This document shows positions 35,076 to 43,464 of a DNA stretch of 43,464 nt, in pieces; the first letter of the stretch is position 1, and each line of letters opens with the position of its first letter. The stretch spans positions 1 to 43,464 of the forward strand of contig DJDA01000090.1 of the NCBI GenBank assembly GCA_002430835.1, in the 5' to 3' direction. The notes below the pieces were generated by a model that worked only from the letters and a program-made list of their open reading frames with translations, searched no databases and was not told the origin of the DNA. This stretch comes from Brevundimonas sp. UBA5936 (GTDB taxonomy: Bacteria; Pseudomonadota; Alphaproteobacteria; Caulobacterales; Caulobacteraceae). A program made the position numbers and the translations under genes.

Positions 35076-36601
35076 CCTCAGGCCTGCACCACGTCACCGC
35101 CATCACCGCGTGCGTCCAGGCCAACGTCGACTTCTATGTCGGCTTTATGGGGTTGAAGCTGATCAAGCGGACCGGCGGCTATGAAGACGCTGAACAGCTT
35201 CACCTCTTCTACGGCGACGCCGTCGGCAGCCCCGGCAGCGTCGTCACCTTCCTGGTCTGGGAGGACGGCGCATCCGGCCGTGTCGGCCATGGCCAGGCGG
35301 CCGAGATCGCCTTCGCCGTGCCGCCGGCCAGCATCGGCGACTGGCTGACCCGCGCCATGACCGCCCGCATCCCTGTCGAAGGCCCGACGCGCGAGTTCGG
35401 CGAGCCGGTGCTGAGGCTGAAAGACCCGGACGGCGGCATCATCAAGCTGGTGGGCGCCGCCCTGCCCGCCGCCGCGCCGCTGGCCGATCCGATCGCTCCG
35501 ACGCGCCTGCGCGCCGTCACCCTGTTCACCGAAAAACCGGAAGAGACTGCCGACTTCGTGGCCCGTTTCGGCTATCGCCGCGGCCCGGTCGAGGGCGCCG
35601 TTCAGCGCATGATCTCAGACACGGACGTCGTCGATGTGCGCGCCGTCACTGGCTATGTGCCGGGCGTTCCGGGCGCCGGAACCATCGACCATACAGCCTT
35701 CCGTGCGTTGGACGTTGACGCCGTTCGCGCCATGCGCCTGTCGTTGGGCAAGGCCAACGGCGTCACCAATGTCCATGACCGGCAGTATTTCCTGTCGCTG
35801 TATGTCCGCGACCCAGCCGGCCTACTGATGGAATACGCCACCGACGCGCCCGGCTATACGGCGGATGAGCCGCTGGAAACCTTGGGCCAGGCCCTACTCA
35901 TGCCGCCCGGCGACGCCGCCCGCGCCGAAGACCTGAAGGTCATGCTGCCGCAGTTCGCCCTGCCGGGAGAGCCGCGCCTGCCGCACCGCGACCTGCCCTT
36001 CGTGCATCGCTTCCATACGCCCGAAGATCCCGACGGTTCGGTCACCATCCTGTTGCACGGCACGGGCGGCAATGAAGCGGACCTGATGCCGCTGGCCCAT
36101 CGCTTGAACCCGCGCGCCACCCTTCTGGGCGCACGCGGCCGCGCGACCGAGGAAGGCGTCAACCGCTGGTTCCGACGCTTCGATCCGACCCGCTACGATC
36201 AGGCCGACATTCGTGCAGAAGCGGCGGCGTTCGCCGCCTTCGTCGATGGCGCTATCGGCGGCTATGGGCTGGACTCCGAGCGTCTGACGTTCCTCGGATT
36301 CTCCAACGGAGCCAACCTGCTGGGCGCCATTCTGCAACTGCACCCCGGCCTCGTTCGCCGCGCCATCCTGATCCGCGCCATTCAGGTGCTGGAGACGACC
36401 CCGGCGGCCGACCTGGCCGGAACCCGCGTGCTGTTGTTGACCGGCGCACACGACCCCTTCGCCGAGATGGCCGCCGGACTGGAGACCGCCTTACGGCAGG
36501 ATGGAGCCGAACTCGACGCCCGTATCATCGAGGCCGGCCACGCTTTGGCTCCAGACGACCTCGCCGCCGCGCGGGATTGGTTCTCGACCGTCGAGCCCTG
36601 A
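35072..36601 (+). CDS. Fused VOC ring-cleaving dioxygenase and alpha/beta hydrolase (MhqO-MhqD-like)
   Basis: A 509-residue fusion. Residues 1 to about 310 form a vicinal-oxygen-chelate dioxygenase with two VOC repeats. Metal ligands are probably H7 (SGLHHVTAI), H207 (TIDHTAF) and E254 (LLMEYAT). Residues about 320-509 form a serine hydrolase like the phospholipase/carboxylesterase family, with S411 (GFSNGAN), D461 (GAHDPF) and H490 (AGHALAP). The start is GTG at 35072, overlapping the GST stop. In Bacillus subtilis separate MhqO and MhqD proteins of these types protect against hydroquinones and catechols. Here they are one chain, next to a GST. A role in aromatic or quinone detoxification is inferred. 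Confidence 0.88.
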   Translation: MTSGLHHVTAITACVQANVDFYVGFMGLKLIKRTGGYEDAEQLHLFYGDAVGSPGSVVTFLVWEDGASGRVGHGQAAEIAFAVPPASIGDWLTRAMTARIPVEGPTREFGEPVLRLKDPDGGIIKLVGAALPAAAPLADPIAPTRLRAVTLFTEKPEETADFVARFGYRRGPVEGAVQRMISDTDVVDVRAVTGYVPGVPGAGTIDHTAFRALDVDAVRAMRLSLGKANGVTNVHDRQYFLSLYVRDPAGLLMEYATDAPGYTADEPLETLGQALLMPPGDAARAEDLKVMLPQFALPGEPRLPHRDLPFVHRFHTPEDPDGSVTILLHGTGGNEADLMPLAHRLNPRATLLGARGRATEEGVNRWFRRFDPTRYDQADIRAEAAAFAAFVDGAIGGYGLDSERLTFLGFSNGANLLGAILQLHPGLVRRAILIRAIQVLETTPAADLAGTRVLLLTGAHDPFAEMAAGLETALRQDGAELDARIIEAGHALAPDDLAAARDWFSTVEP

Positions 36602-36904
36602 TCAAGGCGCCCTGAAGGGACGTTGGCGCGACAGCCGCAGTTTCCAGGCCGCCATCCAGCTAGACAAACCGCCGCACGGTCAGGGCGCAGGAAGGCATTG
36701 TCGTCGAAATCTGGACCTGCTAGCTGTGAAGCGTCCAACTAATCAAGGGAAGGAGGGCATGATGATTGACAAGACCACGCCCGTCCGCGGGTTCCCAACA
36801 GTTCTCGGTCGCCGCGACCGCTGACGCCCCTTCGGCTCTGTGTTGAGCCGCTCCCCTGATCATTGCTGACACAAGGACCGCGCGGATCTGCGTGGTTATT
36901 TCTC
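36602..36904. other. Intergenic region before the ABC transporter
   Basis: About 300 bases without an established gene. It holds a possible 21-codon ORF (36759-36824) behind a strong AAGGAGGG site, and a 6-bp-stem hairpin CGGCTC/GAGCCG (36833-36850). No RNA gene or mobile-element remnant was recognised. The promoter of the ABC gene probably lies here. Confidence 0.6.
36759..36824 (+). CDS. Possible small ORF (21 codons)
   Basis: The ORF starts ATGATG directly after AAGGAGGG, the best-looking ribosome site in this intergenic region, and encodes MMIDKTTPVRGFPTVLGRRD plus one more residue before TGA. It has no membrane segment or signal. A hairpin follows within 10 bases and the ABC gene starts 80 bases later, so it could be a leader peptide or a small protein. 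It could also be chance: there is no homology evidence. Confidence 0.3.
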   Translation: MMIDKTTPVRGFPTVLGRRDR

Positions 36905-38698
<1,794 letters not shown>

Positions 38699-38741
38699 GC
38701 AAGGCGACGAGGGCGTGATTTCCGGCGCTTCTCAGACATCA

Positions 38742-38773
38742 GCAGGCCCCGCAACCTCGGCGGCGGGGCCTGC
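38742..38773 (+). terminator. GC-rich hairpin after the ABC exporter
   Basis: GCAGGCCCCGC (38742-38752) and GCGGGGCCTGC (38763-38773) form a perfect 11-bp stem around a 10-base loop, 44 bases after the ABC stop. No T-run follows, so it is terminator-like rather than canonical. Confidence 0.6.
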
Positions 38774-38927
38774 CGCTCAGTTCGCCGCCCTGCAACAGGC
38801 GCACGGTAACGGATGCTCAGCGCATCAGTCGTGAAGACCTGACCCGCAAACGCGCACCAGACCTCTATTCCCCCCCCTGCCGGTCTGCTATTTAGATTTC
38901 AACGATACTTAAGAATGAGGAAACGTC

Positions 38928-41900
38928 TTGAAAAACAAGCTAATATTGGCGACTTTAGCCTGTTTTCTAAGCACTTCCGCCATGGCCGGCGAAACGATCT
39001 TGCGCGGCCCAGCGCCCGACTGGCTTCCTGTCGTTGCGCCGCATCTGTCCAACAAGCCGGACAACCCTTCTCAGCACGTGCGCTATGAAATGGTCGAAAG
39101 CCATGTGCGCGCCTTCGGCGACCATACCGAAACCTATGTGCGCATGCGGCTGCGGGTGCTGTCGCCCCTGGGTCTGCAACAGGCTTCGCAGCTAGGACTG
39201 GAGTGGAACCCGGCCTTGCAGACGCCTACCGTCCACCACGCCCGCATCATCCGCGCAGGTGAAACCACCGACATTCTGGACAAGGCCGATTTCACCATCC
39301 TCCGCCGCGAGGCGGCGCTGGAGCAGTCGCTGCAGATCAATGGCGTTCTGACGGGCGTTCTGGTCAATCCCGACATTCGCGTCGGCGACATCATCGACTT
39401 CGCCTATTCCTTCCACACGCAGTTCGACGTCTTCAACAACCCGATCGAAGCGCTGGCCTATTCCTACTCCCCGATCCCGGTGGATCTGGGCGTAACAACG
39501 ATCAGCTGGCCGACATCGATGAACGTGCAGACTCGCGCCGGGCGCCACGCCGCCATTCCCCCAATCACCCAGCAGGGCGACTTCAAGGTTCTGGTCAATC
39601 GTCTGACCGACGCCGAAGGGGAAACCTATCCGAGCGCCATCGCCGTCCGCTCTCTTCCCGACTATGGCTGGCAGATCAGCAGCATCCCGCAATGGGGAAC
39701 TGTTGCGGAGCACATTCGCCCCGCCTTCGATCAAGCCAGCGCCCTGCCGGATGCCGCCGATCTGGCGGCCCATGTGGCGCGAATAAAGTCCGAGCATACA
39801 GCCCCGGAAGCCCGCGCCTTGGCGGCGCTGCGACTGGTTCAGGACGAAGTGCGCTACATGGCCCTGACGCTCGGCGAAGGCGGTTGGCTTCCAGCCTCGG
39901 CCAGCGAGGTCTGGGCCAGGCGTCAAGGCGACTGCAAGGGCAAGACCGTGCTTCTGATCGCCCTGCTGAGAGAACTGGGGATCGACGCAGTTCCGGTACT
40001 GGTGTCCTCAGACAACCTGCCGCTCGATAAGTACTTGCCGATGGTCAGCGTGTTCGACCATGTGATCGTGAAGGCTCGCATCAACGGTGAAACCTATCTG
40101 ATGGACGGGGCGCGCATCGGCGACCGCAGTCTGACGCCGGACGTTCCACTGGTTCATGAGTACGTTCTGCCCATCGTGGAGCGCGCACGCCTGGAGCAAA
40201 TCCCGCTCAAGACGCCGCCGCGTCCAACCGGTACGATGCATATCGAGATCGATCTTTCCGACGGTATCTACAGCCCTGCGCGCGTTACGCTGACAGATAC
40301 CGACCGAGGCGCCAGCGCCACTGAGATGCAGGCCGGCGTGGCCCAGGTTCCTGCCGCCGAACTGACCCGCCTATATGACGAACGCTGGAACCTGTTCCTG
40401 AAGGAATTCGGTCAGGTTTCAGACATCAAGAGCCAGTGGGAGTACCGCGAAGACACTCACGAGTTTATCGCCCGTGCGACAGCTCGCATTGCTTTCGACT
40501 GGGGCGACGGACCGGTCAATATTCCCTTAGCCCACGTCACGTGGAAAGGGCTTGAGCCGCACACGAACGAGAAGTTCAAGGACGCGGATTACAGCAAGAA
40601 CTTCCCCAGTTCGTCCTCATTCCGCACTACGGTCATCCTGCCCGCAGGCGAGGACGTCGTTGATCTGTCGGTCCAGCCCTATGAAGTCGAGGCTGGCGCG
40701 ACCCGTTATTTCCGCACCGTCCAACGCAATGGCAACCGGTTGGAGACGGATCGCGGCTCGATCACTCTGCGCCCCTACGCCACAGCGGCGGAGGTTCAGA
40801 CCGAGCAGGCGGGCATGGACAGCTTCAAAGACCTGAAGGCCACCATGCAGGTGAAGCGAGGCTACACCCTGACGGCGGCCGACCGACAGACGCTGACGAC
40901 AGCCCCCGAGGGCGACCCCGAGGTGGCTCTGCGCCGCGGCTACTCCCTTTACGACGTAGGCGATCATGTCGGCGCCATCGCCCAGTTCGACGCCGCCATC
41001 GCGGGCTTTCCTTCGCCCCATGCCAACGCCCTGGCCAATCGCGCCCTGGCCTATCTGGCGTTGAATGATCTGGAAAAAGCCCGCGCCGACATCGCGGCTG
41101 GCGAGGCCGTCGATCCGAACGAAACGATGCTGTTCCACGCGAAGGGGCGTCTGGCCGAAATCGAAGAAGACGATCTGGAGGCCGTTCTGGCCTTCACCGG
41201 CGCTCTTCGGTCGTGGCCCGAGAACAGCCACGCCCTTTACCGCCGCGCCGCCGCCTATGAGCGGATGGGGCAATCCGCTCGCGCCCTCGCCGATCTGGAG
41301 CGGCTCATCACATTGGAGCCGCAGGAAATGGAAGCTAAGGGCGCCTTGGCGACCCAGTTGCTCCGAATGGGCCGCACCGAACAGGCCTATGAACAGGCTG
41401 GCCTGATGGCGCAGACCGCCGGCTATCCCGACGCCAAGGCCCAGATTTTCATCGGCATGGCACAGGCTCTGGCGTCCAATCTCAAGGCATCAGATCCCGC
41501 CAAAGCCGAGACCGCGCTGACCAACGCCCTGTCGATGGAAAGCGACTTCCCCGCCCTGCTGATCGATCGTGCAGGCATCCGCGCGATGCAGGGCGACAGT
41601 CGGGGCGCGGCCGCCGATATGGCGCGCTTCAAACAACTGACCCGCATCAACCTTGATGACCCCGCACAGGCCTGCGTCTCACGGTCCCTATTCCGGCACA
41701 GCCGCGACGCCGCACTGGCCATGTGCGACAAGGCCATTGAGCGAGAAGAAGACGACGCTGCCCTGCACATACGGCGCGGCTATCTGCTGCACGCCCTGAA
41801 CCGCGAGAATGAGGCTGCCGCCGCCTATCGCACAGCGACAGAACTGGCCCCTTCCAACCCGAAGGCCAAATACGGTCTGGGCAAGATGCTCAAGAGCGCC

Positions 41901-42008
41901 GGCCAGACCGCAGAGGGCGACGCCCTCATGACTGAAGCCTTGAGCTCCGATCCAAGGGCCGGCGAAGATTATAACACGCCTCTATATGAGGTCAGCGGCA
42001 ACGCGTAG
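38928..42008 (+). CDS. Exported DUF3857-transglutaminase-TPR protein
   Basis: A 1026-residue protein. The signal peptide is MKNKLILATLACFLSTSAMA. A DUF3857 domain (about residues 45-240) precedes a transglutaminase-like core (about 275-410) with catalytic C336 (RQGDCKGKT), H378 (FDHVIV) and D393 (YLMDGA). Tetratricopeptide-like repeats fill about 660-1010. The start is TTG at 38928 with GAGG about 7 bases upstream, and the leader fits only this start. The triad is intact, so protease or amide-transfer activity is possible, with TPRs for partner binding. The 3' end overlaps the convergent histidine kinase gene by 27 bases. Codon use is slightly more AT-rich than its neighbours. The physiological role is unknown. 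Confidence 0.88.
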   Translation: MKNKLILATLACFLSTSAMAGETILRGPAPDWLPVVAPHLSNKPDNPSQHVRYEMVESHVRAFGDHTETYVRMRLRVLSPLGLQQASQLGLEWNPALQTPTVHHARIIRAGETTDILDKADFTILRREAALEQSLQINGVLTGVLVNPDIRVGDIIDFAYSFHTQFDVFNNPIEALAYSYSPIPVDLGVTTISWPTSMNVQTRAGRHAAIPPITQQGDFKVLVNRLTDAEGETYPSAIAVRSLPDYGWQISSIPQWGTVAEHIRPAFDQASALPDAADLAAHVARIKSEHTAPEARALAALRLVQDEVRYMALTLGEGGWLPASASEVWARRQGDCKGKTVLLIALLRELGIDAVPVLVSSDNLPLDKYLPMVSVFDHVIVKARINGETYLMDGARIGDRSLTPDVPLVHEYVLPIVERARLEQIPLKTPPRPTGTMHIEIDLSDGIYSPARVTLTDTDRGASATEMQAGVAQVPAAELTRLYDERWNLFLKEFGQVSDIKSQWEYREDTHEFIARATARIAFDWGDGPVNIPLAHVTWKGLEPHTNEKFKDADYSKNFPSSSSFRTTVILPAGEDVVDLSVQPYEVEAGATRYFRTVQRNGNRLETDRGSITLRPYATAAEVQTEQAGMDSFKDLKATMQVKRGYTLTAADRQTLTTAPEGDPEVALRRGYSLYDVGDHVGAIAQFDAAIAGFPSPHANALANRALAYLALNDLEKARADIAAGEAVDPNETMLFHAKGRLAEIEEDDLEAVLAFTGALRSWPENSHALYRRAAAYERMGQSARALADLERLITLEPQEMEAKGALATQLLRMGRTEQAYEQAGLMAQTAGYPDAKAQIFIGMAQALASNLKASDPAKAETALTNALSMESDFPALLIDRAGIRAMQGDSRGAAADMARFKQLTRINLDDPAQACVSRSLFRHSRDAALAMCDKAIEREEDDAALHIRRGYLLHALNRENEAAAAYRTATELAPSNPKAKYGLGKMLKSAGQTAEGDALMTEALSSDPRAGEDYNTPLYEVSGNA

Positions 42009-43169
42009 GTTGGCAGACAGCGTGCTGGCATGCGACCGCAGGCTCAGCTGGAACACGGTCGCCGGAGTCCGCTCAAGGGTCAGGGCGCCGCCGTGGGCGT
42101 GGGCGATCTGGCGGGCCAGGCTGAGGCCGATGCCCGAACCGTTCGGCTTGGTGGTCACGAAGGGGCGAAAGATACGTTCGGCGTCAGCCGGCGATACGCC
42201 GGGGCCGTCGTCGGCGACCTCGATCACCAGCGTCTCGTCGGCCCGCTTGACCGATAGCCGAACCGCGCCGGACGGCGCGCCGCCAATCTGCGTCGCCTCG
42301 GCGGCGTTCTGAAGCAGCGCCCACACAGCCTGGTGCATCTGATCCCGGTCCAAGGCCCAGGACAGGTCTTCCGGCGCATCCACATGCAGGGTCGCCGCTG
42401 GCCAGCGGCTGGCGAACAGGCGCGCCAGATCGTCCGCCATCTCGCGCACGGACACAGGCCGCCGGATCGGCTCCGGCAAGCGAGCTAGCGTGCGATAGGC
42501 CTCGGCGAACCGCTGCAGGCCGTCGGCGCGGCGCGCCAGGACGCCCAGGATTTCGCGCAGCAAATCCGGATCGTCGTGCGCCCCGTCCAAAACGTCTAGG
42601 GCGCTTTCCGAGAGGGAGGCGATCGGCGCCAGACCGTTGAGCAATTCGTGGCCCAGCACCTCGACCAGTTCGGCCGTCACACGGGCCTCGGCGACACGCT
42701 CTTCCTGCTCCACGTCGATCAGGGCCGCCAAGGACGAGCCGCCCTCGGACGCCAATTCGACGCGATCCAGCCGCCAGCGTCGACCGGACTGGCGGAAGTG
42801 GGCGACCTCGCGATCGAACAGGGCCGGCGGCGGCGGCAGGATGCGGTCTTCGGCGCTGAAAAGGTCGCGCGCTGCGCGGTTCAAGGCCCTGGCCGTCGTC
42901 CCCTCGACGCCGACCAGGGGCGTCGGCGCGGCGTCCAGCAACACCCGCAGCGCCATCGCCTCCGCCTCTTCAGGCGCCGCCGCCGCGACAGACGCAGGCG
43001 GACGCCTGTCCCACATCCGCGCGTTCAGAACGCTGAGCCAGACCGCCGCAAGCGCCGCGCCGGTCAGCGCGCCCCACATGCCGGATCGCCAGGCCAGAAC
43101 AGCCGCCACGCCGCTGGCCGTCAGGCCGAGCGCGCAGGCGAGCGCTGACGCAGTCCGCCTAGAGACCAT
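41982..43169 (-). CDS. Sensor histidine kinase, NtrB-like
   Basis: A 395-residue kinase. Two N-terminal membrane helices (about residues 7-50) are followed by a PAS-like region (about 70-150: LLDAAPTPLVGVEGTTARAL). The dimerisation helix carries the phospho-accepting H174 in EVLGHELLNGLAPI. The ATPase domain shows N-box LLQNAAEAT, G1 VADDGPGVSP and G2 GSGIGLSLA. Almost no periplasmic loop separates the two helices, so the signal is probably membrane or cytoplasmic. It overlaps the upstream regulator gene by 11 bases, making them a two-component pair. It overlaps the convergent gene on the right-hand side of the TPR protein by 27 bases. Confidence 0.92.
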   Translation of the reverse strand: MVSRRTASALACALGLTASGVAAVLAWRSGMWGALTGAALAAVWLSVLNARMWDRRPPASVAAAAPEEAEAMALRVLLDAAPTPLVGVEGTTARALNRAARDLFSAEDRILPPPPALFDREVAHFRQSGRRWRLDRVELASEGGSSLAALIDVEQEERVAEARVTAELVEVLGHELLNGLAPIASLSESALDVLDGAHDDPDLLREILGVLARRADGLQRFAEAYRTLARLPEPIRRPVSVREMADDLARLFASRWPAATLHVDAPEDLSWALDRDQMHQAVWALLQNAAEATQIGGAPSGAVRLSVKRADETLVIEVADDGPGVSPADAERIFRPFVTTKPNGSGIGLSLARQIAHAHGGALTLERTPATVFQLSLRSHASTLSANLRVAADLI

Positions 43170-43464
43170 GACGCGCCATACGCCGATAGAGCGCCCCTCG
43201 GCTCAGCCCCAGCGCCGCCGCAGCCTGAGAGACATTGTGCCGATGTTCACGCAACGCTGCGGCGATGATCGCCTTCTCGGCGTCGCCGAGATCGAAGGCG
43301 TTGTCGGCAGGCGTATCCAGCGCATCCAACACCGGCGACGGCGGAGCAGCGACGGCCGCCGCTTCGATCTTGCCGTCCTCCGACAACAGCACCGCGCGCT
43401 CGACCGCCAGGGCTAGGCCGCGCGCCTCGTCGGGCCACGCGGCCGCGCGGATCGCCGCCTCCGC
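43159..43464 (-). CDS. NtrC-family response regulator (3' end only)
   Basis: The last 101 residues of a sigma-54-type activator, open to the right edge. The first visible part (AAAWPDEARGLALAVERAVL) matches the end of the AAA+ domain, where related proteins read WPGNVRELxNxLERAV; the GNVREL core is altered here to DEARGL. A proline/alanine linker follows, then a Fis-type helix-turn-helix (about the last 45 residues: AALREHRHNVSQAAAALGLS, then GALYRRMARHG). It probably receives phosphate from the adjacent kinase. The receiver domain and GAFTGA loop are outside the window, so sigma-54 dependence cannot be checked. Confidence 0.85.
   Translation of the reverse strand, partial: AEAAIRAAAWPDEARGLALAVERAVLLSEDGKIEAAAVAAPPSPVLDALDTPADNAFDLGDAEKAIIAAALREHRHNVSQAAAALGLSRGALYRRMARHGL

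Overview
The window is GC-rich, densely coded DNA with Caulobacterales-type gene content: four TonB-dependent receptors (TBDRs), two PhoD phosphatases, a FecI/FecR-type regulatory pair, and Ku with a phosphoesterase-ligase-polymerase LigD. I infer an alphaproteobacterium of the Caulobacteraceae, most likely Brevundimonas. This rests on recognised protein families and composition, not on a database match. I see no rRNA, tRNA, CRISPR array, insertion sequence or phage gene, so it looks like chromosome.

Layout from left to right. (1) 1-4150, +: a metal-efflux operon with the end of a CzcB/CusB adaptor, a complete CzcA/CusA pump and a short cation diffusion facilitator. (2) 4243-7611: Ku (+) and LigD (-), convergent and 3 bases apart, a complete two-protein end-joining system. 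(3) 7663-11912, -: a TBDR followed by a PhoD-family lipoprotein. (4) 12110-16771: a TBDR (-) divergent from a type-B carboxylesterase and a TetR regulator (+), with two related palindromes in the shared promoter region. (5) 16785-23667, -: ECF sigma factor, FecR anti-sigma, STN-containing TBDR, PhoD and PAP2 acid phosphatase. This looks like a surface-signalled phosphoester-scavenging locus. (6) 23890-25416: an HPP-like tandem-repeat membrane protein and a convergent TetR regulator. (7) 25561-28762: five small exported or lipidated proteins, mostly of unknown function. (8) 29028-34307, +: a TBDR and an M14 carboxypeptidase, probably peptide scavenging. (9) 34461-36601, +: a GST translationally coupled to a fused VOC dioxygenase-alpha/beta hydrolase. 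(10) 36905-38698, +: an ABC exporter. (11) 38928-42008, +: a DUF3857-transglutaminase-TPR protein. (12) 41982-43464, -: an NtrB/NtrC-like two-component pair whose regulator runs off the right edge.

The strongest themes are nutrient capture (TBDRs paired with periplasmic hydrolases for phosphoesters, esters and peptides) and stress defence (metal efflux, end joining, quinone or electrophile detoxification). The observations most worth following up are the sigma/FecR/TBDR circuit linked to two phosphatases, the MhqO-MhqD-like fusion behind a GST, and the paired palindromes upstream of the TBDR and esterase. All functions are inferred from sequence motifs and gene order.
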